Origin: Hevea brasiliensis
Lineage: Eukaryota > Streptophyta > Magnoliopsida > Malpighiales > Euphorbiaceae
Direction of reading: 5' to 3'
Assembly: GCF_030052815.1 (NCBI RefSeq)
Contig: NC_079501.1
Coordinates: forward strand, 87,479,296 to 87,543,295
DNA: 64,000 nt
Shown: positions 1 to 11,400 of the stretch, in pieces
Layout: each line of letters starts with the position of its first letter
How positions within the stretch are numbered: the stretch's first letter is position 1
Notes under the pieces: model-generated
The model's database searches: none
What the model was told of the DNA's origin: nothing
What the model saw: only the letters and a program-made list of their open reading frames with translations
Made by a program: the position numbers and the translations under genes

Positions 1-202
1 TGTAGACTCCAAATATATTTTTAGTTTTGCCACGTGGTCTTTAAATTAATTTTTTAAAAATCATCAAAGTTTATATTTTCGGAAAATTGAACCCGATTTT
101 TAAAATCCGAAAAATCTCAAATAATTTCTTAAAATTTAAATAAAATTAAAATATCAATATTACTCATAAAATAATAAAATTTAAAATTTTTGGGGTGTTA
201 CA
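1..202 (-). repeat. 3' LTR (first 202 bp only) of the gypsy element
   Basis: Matches 7658-7859 base for base except about four substitutions and no gaps. On the minus strand the LTR starts TGTAACACCCC at position 202. The rest, probably about 2.4 kb, lies left of the window. Confidence 0.93.
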
Positions 203-214
203 TTCTTCCCCCCT
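203..214 (-). other. Polypurine tract of the gypsy element
   Basis: On the minus strand an AGGGGGGAAGAA run lies directly before the TGTAACA start of the 3' LTR. This is the expected place for the plus-strand primer of an LTR retrotransposon. Confidence 0.85.
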
Positions 215-264
215 TACAAAAAATTCGTCCTCGAATTTTACATAAGGCAGAATAAAGTACATAA

Positions 265-1374
265 TTACACATTGAACAGATAAGGGTACTTGCTACGCAT
301 GTCCCGTTCTGACTCCCAGGTGCACTCTTCCACTGACTGGCTCCTCCACAAAACCTTAACCATAGGGATCTGTTTTGATCTTAGCTGTCTCACTTGGTAG
401 TCCACTATGGCTACAGGTTGCTCCTCAAATGTCAAGTTTTCTTTTAGCTCTATTACATCCTGCTGTAGGACATGAGAAGGATCTGGAATGTATTTCCTGA
501 GCATAGAGATGTGAAACACAGGATGAACATGAGAAAGGTTGGGTGGTAGCTCCAACCGGTAGGCAACTGCTCCAACTCTATCTGTAACCTCAAAAGGTCC
601 AATATACCGAGGTGCCAACTTGCCCTTCTTTCCAAATCTCATAACTCCCTTCATCGGAGAAACCTTCAGGAATACATAGTCGCCTACTGCAAACTCCACA
701 TCCCTCCGTCTGGGGTCTGCATAACTCTTCTGCTTACTAAAAGCTATTTTCAATCGTTCCCTGATTAAAGGAACTATCTCTGAAGTGTACTGCACTAGGT
801 CTACATCATGCACTTTCGCTTCTCCCATTTTCGTCCAACACAGAGGAGACCTACACTTTCTTCCATATAGTGCCTCATAGGGTGCTACTCCTATGCTGGA
901 ATGGTAACTGTTGTTGTAGGCAAACTCCACCAAAGCTAGCTGATCATCCCATTGACCTCCAAAATCTAAAACACTCATGCGAAGCATGTCTTCCAGTATT
1001 TGGATTATCCTTTGGATGTCCATGCAATGCGAGGTGGAAGCGATACTAAAGTTTAACTGTGTGCCAAGTGCCTCCTGCAACTTTCTCCAAAACTGAGAAG
1101 TGAACTGGGGCCCTTTGTCAGATATTATGGAAGCAGGAACTCCATGCAATCTGACTATTTCTCGAATGTAGAGTCGGGCGTACTTTGCCACAGAATATGT
1201 AGTCTTCACAGGTAAGAAGTGAGCTGATTTAGTTAGGCGGTCTATAATTACCCATATCGAATCATATCCTCGCGTGGTACGAGGCAACCCAGTCACAAAA
1301 TCCATAGTGATCATTTCCCACTTCCATTCTGGGATAGGGAGCTCTTGCGACTTCACGACGGTCTCAGTGTTCAA
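265..1374 (-). pseudogene. gypsy integrase core plus chromodomain-like C terminus
   Basis: An open frame of 369 codons. It contains the integrase core with its three acidic positions: D in ITMDFVTGLP, D in ISDKGPQFTSQFW and E in ILEDMLR. The family signature AYNNSYHSSIGVAPYEALYG follows. The C terminus (RQLRSKQIPMVKVLW followed by ECTWESE) matches the chromodomain-like module of plant chromoviruses, which directs integration to heterochromatin. The upstream zinc-binding part lies in another frame (about 1380-1530). Part of the segment between it and the core is missing, so this is a broken piece of a polyprotein and not a separate gene. Confidence 0.9.
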
Positions 1375-1379
1375 ACTTC

Positions 1380-2336
1380 ACCTTACGAGAAGTCAAGCAC
1401 TTGGACACAAAGTGCATTATGTCTCTCTTCATGCCATTCCACCAATAGCTATCTTTCACATCATGGTACATCTTGGTGGAGCACAGGTGGACAGCATGCA
1501 GTGTATAGTGTGCCTCGCATGATTTCATTTACGAGATTGTCCACATCGAGCACACATATCCTAGAACCTTGCACTAGGGCGCCATCATTGGCAAATCCAA
1601 ACTCACCACCTTCACCTTGCAGTACTCTTTATATGATATTCATCAATTGTTGGGCTCTGTCTTTGGGAAACTCGACCCTATCTACAAGTCCGCCTCACCA
1701 AAAATGAGCCAACAATACCCCTCATCTGAAAGATCTAGGATTAAACCTTGATCCATCAACTCATGTACTTCTGAATCAACGGTCTTTCTCTGTGAAATGT
1801 GCACCAAGCGCGGAAGATTTTCTGCTCAAAGCATCTGCTACTATATTGGCCTTCCCAGGGTGGTACTGGATGGTGCAATCAGTCTTTCAGAAGCTCCATC
1901 CATCTCCTCTGTCTCAAGTTTAAGTCCCTCTGCTGGAAGATGTACTTCAAACTCTTTGTGGTCGGTGTATATCTCGCACACTTCACCATACAGGTAGTGT
2001 CTCCAAATTTTTAGTGCAAAGACTACAGCCACCATTCCTAAATCATGGGTGGGGTAGTTCTGCTCATGCCTCTTCAGCTGCCTTGAAGCATAAGCCACTA
2101 CTTTTCCATTCTGCATCAAAACACACCCTAAGCCAACTCTGGAGGCGTCATAGCACACGGTGTATCCTTCACCACTCATAGGTAGTGTCAACACAGGGGC
2201 GGTGGTTAGACACTCCTTAAGCTTCTGGAAACTCTCCTCACAGTCATCTGTCCAAATGAATGGAACATTCTTCCGAAGTTAACTTAGTTAAGGGAGCGCT
2301 ATCTGGAAAAATCGCACAAAACGCCTATAGTAGCCA
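1380..2336 (-). pseudogene. gypsy RNase H and integrase zinc-binding region, frame-broken
   Basis: The best frame is 1841-2194 on the minus strand. It has the RNase H pattern of Ty3/gypsy elements: [26 protein letters not shown] followed by a TDHKE-type motif (given here only as motif landmarks; the first spans about residues 15-40 of that frame). About 1380-1530 encodes, in another frame, remnants resembling the HHCC zinc-binding domain (YHDVKDSYWWNG). Stops and shifts separate these pieces from the reverse transcriptase upstream and the integrase core downstream. Confidence 0.8.
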
Positions 2337-4337
2337 CTAGACCAGAAAACTTCGCACCTCGGTGGTATTTGTAGGCCTAAGCCAATCAGTTACAGCTTCA
2401 ATTTTCTTGGGATCTACTTGAATGCCTTCACTAGAAATCACGTGTCCCAAGAATGAGATGCTTTTTAGCCAAAATTCACATTTTGAAAATTTGGCATATA
2501 GCTGGTGCTCCCTCAAAGTCTGCAACACCATCCTCAAGTGCCACACGTGCTCTTCCTCGGTCCGAGAGTATACCAAAATGTCATCTATGAATACGATGAC
2601 AAAACGGTCCAAAAATGGCTTGAACACCCTGTTCATCAAGTCCATGAAGGCTACTGGTGCATTAGTGAGTCTAAAAGACATCACCAGGAACTCATAATGA
2701 CCATATCTTGTCCTGAATGCCGTTTTGGACACATCCTCATTCCTTATTCTCAATTGATGGTAGCCTGATCGCAAGTCTATCTTGGAAAAGAATCTAGCCC
2801 CTTGGAGCTGATCAAACAGATCGTCGATCCGAGGAAGTGGATACTTGTTCTTCACAGTCACCTTGTTCAGCTGTCTATAGTCGATACACAACCTCAATGA
2901 CCCATCCTTCTTTCTCACAAATAGAACAGGAGCACCCCAGGGTGAAGTGCTCGGATGTATAAAACCCTTGTCCAAAAGCTCCTGTAGTTGCTCCTTTAGC
3001 TCTTTCAATTCTGCTGGCGCCATCCTGTAAGGCGGCATCGATATGGGGTTTGTACTCGGCACAATATCAATGCAGAACTCTATTTCTCTTTCCGGTGGTA
3101 ACCCTGGAAGCTCCTCAGGGAAGACATCCATGAATTCTCTAACAACAGGAACATTTTCCATGTTGACACCTTCTACAGATGTATCTCTTACCAATGCCAA
3201 ATACCCTTGACATCCACGCCTCAACATTTTTCTAGCACTAATTGCTGACAACAAATTATATGGAGCCACGCTCCTGTCACCATCAAAGCTAAACTCTTCC
3301 ACACCAGGTATGTGGAAATACACCTTTTTGTTCCTGCAGTGTAAAGTAGCATAATGAGTTGCCAACCAATCCATCCCCAAGATTACATCGAAATCCATTA
3401 CTGGTAGAGGAACCAAGTCTGCTGGGAGGATCTTTCCATCCACTACTACTGGGCTACCCGGAAAAACCATATCTACATCTATGTTGTCACTAAGCGGGGT
3501 AGCTACAGACAAAGGGTATTCTAAAGTGGTAGGGTTTCTACCCAATCTCATGGCAAACACAGGGGAGACAAATGAGTGCGTAGCACCCGGATCTATCAAA
3601 ACACGAACCTCATAGGAACAGACTAGAAGAATACCTGCCACAACTGCATTTGAAGCCTGAGCATCCTGATGGGTCAGGGTGAAAACCTGAGCTTGACCCC
3701 TACCCTGAGTGGCAGAACCCTGATACTGACTTCTACTTCCTGATCTGCCTCCAAATCCACGTCCCCCTTGTCCTCGGCCCTGTTGGCCACTGAACTGACT
3801 GCCTGCCATGCTGGAAGCACCAGGGTACAACTGACGAGGAACATTTGCCACAGAACCCTGTGACCCCATCTGTGGCTCACTGAACACGGGGCATTCCCTA
3901 GCAAAGTGACCTGGTTGGCCACACCTGAAGCATACTCCTAAACCCATCATACAAGGACTTGAATGTCCTCTTCCACACTGTGCACAAGGTGCCAAGGAGG
4001 ATCCTGAACCAGACCCAGAACTGTTGTACCCTGAACTGTGACCACTACTGGATCTGTATCCTGGTCTGAACCCTCGAGGTTTGTGTCTAAAACCACTCTT
4101 CTTGTTCCTACTTCTTCCTCTGTAATTACTCTGGCCACCACTATCCGGAGTACCCATGGGGGGAACACCTGAAGAACCCTCTGCTCTGTTTTTCTTTGCT
4201 CTTCCGCTGTCATCCACAGCATAGCTAATCTCTATCTGTCTAGCTCGATCCACTACCACATCAAAAGACTGATCGGACATCATGGCCAGGTTTGCATACC
4301 TCCTGTCCAGCCCCTTTAAGATCCTCTTCACCTTCAT
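2337..4337 (-). pseudogene. gypsy gag C terminus, protease and reverse transcriptase
   Basis: A 666-codon frame. In order it has an RNA-binding S/G/Q-rich gag region, one CCHC zinc knuckle ([14 protein letters not shown], about residues 135-150), and an aspartic protease whose active site reads [10 protein letters not shown] where DSGATHSF is usual. The reverse transcriptase follows with [33 protein letters not shown] and the catalytic FIDDILVYS box. The usual MSFGLTNAP motif reads MSFRLTNAP, a likely damaging change. The frame ends shortly after the reverse transcriptase. Confidence 0.93.
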
Positions 4338-4341
4338 AGTT

Positions 4342-4869
4342 TTACGTAGCTACTCGTAGGGGCATACCGCTCGATTCTAGAAATTGCAGAGCATATTCAT
4401 CTACAGACCTGCCATTCTGTCTTAAGGCATCAAAGGCCCACTGCTTTTGATCTCTAAAACTTTCTGGTACAAACCGGTTGATGAATAGTTCCACAAACTG
4501 AGTCCACGACAAACCCTCCATCCGAGGTAATATGTAGTCATTCATCCATTGTCTAGGCATAGGTCCCATGACATGCTGCATACACTCTATAAGTCTTCTA
4601 TCAGTCAACTGCAATTCTGTTCTTGCCTGTCTGCAGGAATCCAAAAATCGATATGCATCATCTGACACATCATAAGTACCAGGCACCAACTTCTTGAAAT
4701 TGATGATCTGTTTGTAAGGTTCCCCTCTTGGTGCGGTGGACTGCTGCTGCTGTGGAGGGTGGACCATATACTGCGCCATCATATCGATGGTTCTCTGCAA
4801 CCCAGCTAGAGTAGCTGCCATTGGGTCCATGGGACCCTGTGCCATAAAGATCGATCTGACCGGTGGCAC
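4342..4869 (-). pseudogene. gypsy gag N-terminal part
   Basis: A 175-codon frame starting MPPVRSIFMAQ. It has the retrotransposon gag pattern (KKLVPGTYD, then FLDSCRQARTELQL, MPRQWMNDYI and WTQFVELFINRFVPESFRDQ). It ends at a TAA; the gag continuation [10 protein letters not shown] lies in a different frame just downstream. A single stop or shift therefore separates the two gag parts. The Q-rich stretch near residue 40 is typical of this clade. Confidence 0.85.
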
Positions 4870-5200
4870 TGCTCTTCCACTTGAGCGACTCTAGGCCTCC
4901 TACCCCGCCTCCTGGCAAAGCTCCTCATCTGTCTTGACACCTCGTCGAGCACATCGGTTCAGTGCGTGGCGGCTCTCACCTTCTATGCATTTTCCTGAAA
5001 TTCAGTAGCATTAGCTCACAATATTCAAAACAGCATGTTACACAGCTCTATAGACTCATATTTATACATGATTATATGAAGCAGAAACTAGAAGCAAAGA
5101 TGACAATGCAAGACGATTATGGACCCTATTTTCCGCATGTGACTCCTGGTAGACTCTTCCCAATACTTTAGACAAACATTCCCTAAGAATCTGGAGCCTA

Positions 5201-5213
5201 AGCTCTAATACCA
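5201..5213 (-). other. Primer binding site (initiator Met-tRNA type) of the gypsy element
   Basis: On the minus strand TGGTATTAGAGCT starts five bases inside the 5' LTR end. It differs by one base from TGGTATCAGAGC, the common plant primer site complementary to initiator Met-tRNA. Confidence 0.85.
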
Positions 5214-5435
5214 CATTTGTCACGACCCAACCTATGGGCCGGACAGGCACTAGGACCTGGGCCAGCCTAAAGCCCCCGAGGCCCGTAGTAAGCCTAACTA
5301 TTCCTTAACCCAACTCTAAGGCCCATTTGGGCCCAATTTCAAGGATTCAACCGGACAGAGTCCGACCATAAAATGGACCTTTCAACGGGGAGTTTTTGAC
5401 TCACCCGACCTATAAACACAATAAATAATCAATTA

Positions 5436-5498
5436 GGGAGCTCAGCTCACCCTCCACATACTCATATCAACATAAAAATAAATGGGAGCTCAGCTCCC
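5436..5498. repeat. Paired GGGAGCTCAGCTC near-palindromes in the LTR
   Basis: GGGAGCTCAGCTC occurs at 5436-5448 and GGGAGCTCAGCTCCC at 5484-5498. Both can fold into short hairpins. The same pair with similar spacing lies at the same relative place in the solo LTR (49621 and 49671), so it has been kept through family divergence. Confidence 0.7.
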
Positions 5499-5924
5499 TC
5501 ATCCAGTCCATCAGCATGCATAAAATGATAAGTTTACAGGTCCAAATAACAATTTACATTACAGACCCAAATCAAATAAATATTTCTAGTACATGCGAAA
5601 ATTCTAGAAGTTTATAAGTTTATACAAAAATAAATAAACGACCTGCGAGGGAGAAAAGCAGGTTAACCTCAAAAATATCCTCCTGTGGCTTAGAAAAATA
5701 TTGAACAGGAGTGAGCGTTCGACTCAGAGAGTAAAATATCAATTTTAACCATAATCTCTATAACTATCTAAAACTAATGCATCCTGTAAAGTGAAATGCA
5801 ACATCAGCAATAAATTCACATCATAACAGCAAAAAGATAATTTGGAGCACTCACACACCTAATAATATCAATCATAATATATGGGAGCTGATCCCCTATA
5901 CAACTCTCTTAAATCCAACCTGCG

Positions 5925-6036
5925 CCAGCGAAGAACTCAAGCTGGACTTTTGATTAATATACCAAATCGGGGTCCCAGCGAAGAACTCAAGCCGTGACTA
6001 CCCCCGAAGGACCGAGTCCCAGCGAAGATCTCAAGC
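5925..6036. repeat. Three spaced copies of an 18-bp LTR motif
   Basis: CCAGCGAAGAACTCAAGC occurs at 5925-5942 and 5975-5992, with a one-mismatch copy at 6019-6036. Degenerate counterparts (agcaagatcaactcaagct) sit in the solo LTR around 50160-50310. Confidence 0.7.
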
Positions 6037-7859
6037 CTTGTCTACCCGTCCTATCCATAGTCCACACCACATCACACGCACGCCAACGAACGCACACTGC
6101 TCCAAATTATCACAACAACATCCATGGCACTTTAACAGTTATGAATGCAACATAAATCGTGCCTAGAGTTTAACTACATAGATATATGCATAGAAGTGAT
6201 GCATGGGCATGCTTGAACATATAATAATATCGAAATTACAATTAAAATTAATATTTTACTCACAGACTTGACAGCGGTTACTGTGGCGGCTGGGCGGAGG
6301 AAGAAGGCTGTCCCGGCTCACTTGACAATTTCATTACAATTATTTAATACAATTGACTCAATACAAATCAAGAAAAGACCAAATACATCCTAAGTCGTGC
6401 CGAAAATCCGGTAGAGTCTCTCCTATACCTAGGACCTACCCAACCTGCAAAAGGGCTCAAAACACACTTCTATATTCACAACTCATATATCCACAACTCA
6501 ATCACATCACACAGCCCCTCCTGGGCCCATCAAATCAGTCATTCATCACAATATGTAACATTTTAATTTAGTCCTTATAATTGATCATTTTTGCAAAAAC
6601 TGCCCAAATAAGCTCTAAAAATTCTAAAACTTTGCTCCGCGGTCCTTAGCAATATTACTAGGCTATTGCAAAAAGAATCATAATTTTCTGAGCTACCACG
6701 AATATTTTATGGATTTTTAATCCTATTTAAGCACTAGAAAATTACGAAAAAGCAAGGTTCGGGTTTACCTTTGCCGATTCCGACTCAGGGGATGCACTCG
6801 GGACGTCTGACAATGGTGGGGTAGCCAAAACCTCGATTCAATTCGGAGACTTTTTCCGGTAGCCGGTCTGTCTGACCGGAAATTCACAGACCTGGACAAC
6901 TATCGAATTTCCTCGAATTGAGGATACCTACACGAAGCCCACAACACGGGGGTTAGTATAAAATTTTTACGGAATTTTCTAAGCTCATTTAATGCTCGGA
7001 AAAATACTGCGAAGATCTGTGGGACCCACCGAAAAACGATGTCGGAAAATTTTGAAATTTATATCCCCGCGAAGCTCTCGACGAGTGGAGCGCTCTGGTA
7101 CTCTCGATTTTCTCGTGGGGTTTACGGTTTGTGAGAAATCTAGCCCAAAATTCAAAATGGGCTAAAATTTCCCGGGCAAAAATTGGACAAACCGCTCGAT
7201 GGATTTCGGTGTTCTTGGTGTCTATGGAAAGCTCTCGACGAGTAGATGAGTTTAGACACAAGACTCGGTTCGATTGGTGGCCGGATCGGCCGGATTTAGG
7301 CCGGGAAGACGAAGCGGCGCTCTTGCGTGTCACGTTGCTTCGGGCGCCGTTTTTCGGCGTTCCAGGCGGCGGCCGGTGGGCTGGGATGGCTGGGGACGGG
7401 CGCCGGCGAGCTGGGGTGGCAGGGGAGGTAGCGGTGCGGCAAGGGGAGGAGGGAGGAGAGAGAAAACGGGAGAGGAAGAGAGGAGGAGAAACGCGTGCGG
7501 GAGAGGAAGAAAAAGGAAGAAGAAGGCCGGTCCGATTCGATCGGTCCGATCCGGTCCAGTTTGATCGATCGGTTCGATTCAGAATACAAAATTTTAAATT
7601 TTTACTCTGCCTTGGGACCAAAACGAGGTCCAAAATTTCAGAAAACTCAGAAAAATTTGTAGACTCCAAATATATTTTTAGTTTTGCCACGTAGTCTTTA
7701 AATTAATTTTTTAAAAATCATCAAAGTTTATATTTTCGAAAAATCGAACCCGATTTTTAAAATCCGAAAAATCTCAAATAATTTCTTAAAATTGAAATAA
7801 AATTAAAATATCAATATTACTCATAAAATAATAAAATTTAAAATTTTTGGGGTGTTACA

Positions 7860-8405
7860 CTTTTAACCTCCAATTACCATTTTTTCAGTTAGACGTTGAC
7901 CTGCACAGTTTCAGCATGGAGCTTAGTCAATATTTTTCTTTTCTCTCTCAAGTCATATTTTTCTCTCTATAGACAGAATAATTTTTCATGCGTAAAGAGA
8001 ATAATTTTACACTTTGTATAAGAAAGGAGAGATAAATGTTGACTAAGTATCATACGGGATCTATTCACATCAATTTCTAACTAAAAAATCAGTAATTGAA
8101 AGTCAGAGAGATTTTACTATATAAAATTTAAAAGTTTTTGAGATTTTATGTTACATTTTAAAGTTAAAGGACTGCAGTGTTATAACTATATAAGTTCATG
8201 GACAGTTATTGAAATTTATCCTATATATATATTTGCAAGTGGTGGGTCCCACATTACCATGTAGTTAACATTATGCTATGTCAGCATCCACATAGGACAA
8301 ATTAACGTGGTTGCGCATACTCCCTTATGGTGAAAATAAAGTTAAAGTTCATGTATTTGGCACTAAATAAAGTACATGTCCTCAATGCTAAAAAAGCTAA
8401 TTACT
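7860..8405. other. Intergenic, no feature recognised
   Basis: AT-rich DNA next to the gypsy LTR. No coding signature, no terminal repeats and no RNA gene seen. Confidence 0.6.
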
Positions 8406-8645
8406 TTTTTTTTTCTTAAATTGCAAACTTTGCATTAAACAGCCCTTAGGCATCAACATACAAAATATTCCGCAAATCTTGTGGACTGGCATTAATCTAG
8501 TTACAATTAATATTCCCAAAAAGAATATTTTTTTGCTATGAAATCTATTGCTTTGTTAGTAAACCTCTTTACAAGAGAGAATACTACTAAAGAAAAAGGA
8601 GGAACCAGAGCCTTTATAGCTATGACAGAAGTGCTTATTTCCTAA
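8406..8645 (-). mobile_element. Possible 3' end of an L1-type LINE
   Basis: A poly-T run at 8406-8414 (poly-A on the minus strand) is preceded on that strand by a stretch in which one frame reads KRFTNKAIDFIA. That resembles the end of the RNase H-like tail of plant LINEs. The match is short and no duplication of the target was found, so this is a tentative call. Confidence 0.35.
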
Positions 8646-9539
8646 CAAGAAAAATATTCAGAAGTATTATTAAATAGTTTATTTTTATTAGTAATTTTAT
8701 AGTTTAATATTATAAATTTATAAATATTTAGAATAATTAAAAAAATAAATTAGTAGAAGTGAGATTTAGTGTTTAAGGTTGTTTATTAATTTTATTAGAA
8801 TAAACTAAAAATTTTTTAATGAAGTAATAATACTTATAGAATTAAGAATATATAATTACAATATGATTTTTGGTATAAATAGAATTACCATTAATTCAAA
8901 TTTTAAGTTACATTAATTATAGTAATATTAACAATTGAAATTATCTATAGATTTAACAACAGTTAAGTTATTACTAAAAATTATTAGCGACAAATTTGCA
9001 CAAAACTACTTCTCATTGCTTAAAGGTTTAGTGATAAATACGTTGTCGTTAAAGATAATTAGCCATGAATTGATATGAAATAACGACGGATTTTGTGGCA
9101 CTATTTATGTTATTTGTGTCAAGTAGTCATCTATAGCTATAGATATATTTTTATTGATATTTTCATAAATAATATAAATTATGAAGGGCATTTTGGGTAA
9201 TACAAATTCTCCGCCCCATTCATACATTTATAAATATATTATGTATATCATATTATATACATATAGGGTTGTGATGCTTCCATTTTTCTTGATTTCACTT
9301 CGAGGCACAAAGCAGAGAAAGCAAAAAAGCATGGGAAACCAAAGGATGGGAGGCTTTGAAATGATAGATGCAGCAAAGGCCAAGAGAGAGAGGCTTATTG
9401 CCCAACACAGTTTCATCTACAGATATTATTCCCTTTGCAGCTTGTGATAGTTTTCACCTCACCGGTGGCATTTACTATGATTTTTTATTCATATTTCTTT
9501 TATGGGTTGGTAATGGAAGTGCATGTGTCTCTTATGCTT
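8646..9539. other. AT-rich intergenic DNA
   Basis: Long AT-rich stretch with short open frames of low complexity (for example 9181-9447). Around 8980-9110 there are phrases such as tagtgataaatacgttgtcgtt that look like decayed transposon termini. I see no supportable gene. Confidence 0.5.
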
Positions 9540-10400
9540 TGGAGCATTTTCCACACAAGATCTCAAAAGTTATTTTTATCTGTGCTATAATGGTGTCTGA
9601 TGGTTAGAGGCCTTTCATGACAGACCTTAGAAAAGAACACATTCATAGGTCTATGGGTCATTTTCACTTATGTGTCTCTCACTCATCCTATCTTTTTCTG
9701 ATGTGGGAATGCATATTCCCAACAATCTCTCCCTTAAGTGTGAATTTCTTTTATATTGGGCTTACTAGGCCTGCTTTCTCTGAAACAGAAGCTTTTTTTC
9801 TTAACTCAAGTATTACAATGTCACCAAGAACCTCAATTACTCCATCAAATCCACTCGAGTATGCACATCTAAGAGCCATGCTAGAGCCATCATGTGTATC
9901 AAGAGTCTTTACTCTATCGATTTGCTCTTCTCCAGAAGAGTGCCTTTTTGCTTTATAAGGTATACCAGAATCTTTCGACTCTTCCATCCATATGTCAAAC
10001 CACCACAGGAATCACTAACCACCATTTTCATACTCGTCTTTGCCAAACCATCTGCTCTGATGCCACTTGTTAGTGATCTAGGGAGTGCAAAGCGCTTGAG
10101 AAGAATCCTTTTTGATGGGTCTTATGGCTAATAGACTCGACACCACATTCAACCCAAAATCTTAAGTTAATGGGCCTATGGATCTTTCCTGCTTATATAT
10201 CTCTCACTCATCCTATTTTTTTTCGATGTGAGAATTTAATACTTGTATATTTACAACATATATTATACTAGCTAGAAATATATTTTATGGTAATTAAACT
10301 TGTAATGCGATATTTATATATCGTTTGAATTTAGTCAATTACTTTGCAAATAGTTTGATAAAATTATATTCATTTTTTAAATGGGTTTGCATAGATATTT
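9540..10400. repeat. Segment duplicated in inverse orientation at 38340-38560, here interrupted by a TRIM-like element
   Basis: 9555-9615 (acacaagatctcaaaag through ttagaggccttt) and about 10245-10400 (atattatactagctagaaatatatt through ttgcaaatagtttgat) both match the reverse complement of 38340-38560, where they are nearly adjacent. The roughly 620 bp between them here are absent at 38.5 kb. The 38 kb copy therefore represents the site without the insertion. Confidence 0.7.
9616..10240 (-). mobile_element. Short LTR retroelement (TRIM-like), minus strand
   Basis: On the minus strand a primer-site look-alike TGGCATCAGAGC (10054-10065) lies two bases inside an LTR-like block that starts at 10068. 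A purine run (9725-9736) precedes TGTTGGGAATATGC (LTR start, 9724). The two LTR-like blocks share tctctcactcatcctat...gatgtg.gaat but have diverged or lost parts. About 340 bp lie between them, with a 78-codon frame (9751-9987, minus) of no recognised family. The empty copy at 38.5 kb supports a real insertion. No clean target duplication was found. Confidence 0.55.
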
Positions 10401-10440
10401 TCATGAGATTTTTTGTAGTAATTTTTTTGCTTTATGATTT

Positions 10441-11400
10441 TAGTGCGGCCAGGGCTAGTTGGTACGGTTCCTTGGCACCAAGTTTGAATAGTGGATACGT
10501 TGCAGTTGGTATTCACACTGTTTAAAAAGTTGGGCTGGTTGTGGCATTTGTTTTTAAGTTTGATTAACTTTATTAATTATTTATTTTGATTAATTGCTAT
10601 ATTTGATTACTTTTTTTTTTTCAAATTTTTATTTAATTTGATTTGATTTGATTTTGGTCTTTTGGCAGATAAATGAAAAAAACAAAACTCATTGTAGCAA
10701 CAAAGTCACTACAGATCTCAATCACAATAACCAAATATATCTTGTTCTCTGCAGCAAGGCCTTCATGGCCATGACAAAGATATTTTTAAAATTTACAAAA
10801 ATGTAAATAAATTAAAAAATTAAAAAAATATTAAAACTGGAAAAAACAAGAAGAAATTAAATAAAATTGTTTTCCTAATTCCCTATTTAGAATTTAAAAT
10901 TTTACAAAAATTTAATTAAATATAATTATTTTTTTATTAATTCTCTATTTGAAATGAAAGAATCGAGTTTTTTATAACTTTTTAAAAGATTCATTTTCAA
11001 AGAAATATAAATCAATTATAATGGTATGAAAATTCATTTAAATTTTTTTTAAATGATTTATTTCAAACAAAGCTAATATAATTATATCTTAACTTAATAA
11101 ATAATATAAACTTATCTTAAAATAAAATTTAATAATACAAGAGAAAAAAGCATTTATATGAATAAAAAAAAAACGTTAATAGGAAGAAATTAATGCACCT
11201 ACATATGCTTTAGCGAAGTTGGAGCGGGCTGACGTTGAAGAGTTGTTCTGTAAAGAAGAGTGCCCCGCTTCCATTTTATCTTTGCTCAATATTGATGTTA
11301 AATCTGTTTCTTGTTGAATGAAATGGTTTTGATCAACTAGACTGAGTACATATGAGGGATTGAGTATTTGCATGCCATTAATGGTCAATGACAAATGCTA
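10441..11400. other. AT-rich intergenic DNA with a 72-codon frame of unknown nature
   Basis: Mostly homopolymer-rich AT sequence. A minus-strand frame at 11176-11394 (MSLTINGMQILNPSYVLSLV...) has more even composition than its surroundings but no domain I recognise. It could be an exon remnant. Confidence 0.35.

Larger units (their letters stand above)
1..7859 (-). mobile_element. Ty3/gypsy chromovirus LTR retrotransposon (Tekay/Del-like), cut by the left window edge
   Basis: Read on the minus strand the order is LTR (5218-7859), Met-tRNA-type primer site (5201-5213), gag, protease, reverse transcriptase, RNase H, integrase with a C-terminal chromodomain-like tail, polypurine tract (203-214) and the start of the second LTR (1-202). 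The internal region is about 5.0 kb. If both LTRs are equally long the element would be about 10.3 kb, which fits Tekay/Del chromoviruses. The 202 bp of LTR visible at both ends differ at only about four positions, so insertion was recent. Yet the coding region carries several frame breaks, so this copy is not autonomous. Confidence 0.93.
5218..7859 (-). repeat. 5' LTR of the gypsy chromovirus (about 2642 bp)
   Basis: Bounded on the minus strand by TGTAACACCCC (at 7859) and GGGTCGTGACA (at 5218), with TG...CA ends. The U3-side end matches window bases 1-202. A GC-rich stretch at 7260-7560 opens reading frames on both strands, but these have LTR composition and no recognisable domain. A related but shorter LTR stands alone at 49401-50831. 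Confidence 0.93.

Noticed and set aside
6989..7694. Overlapping open frames on both strands over the GC-rich part of the gypsy LTR
   Set aside because: They lie wholly inside the LTR, have R/P/S- or G/R/E-rich low-complexity composition and no domain. Frames on both strands reflect base composition only.
9181..9447. 88-codon plus-strand frame
   Set aside because: Mixed low-complexity N terminus, no domain, no promoter or splice context that I can defend.
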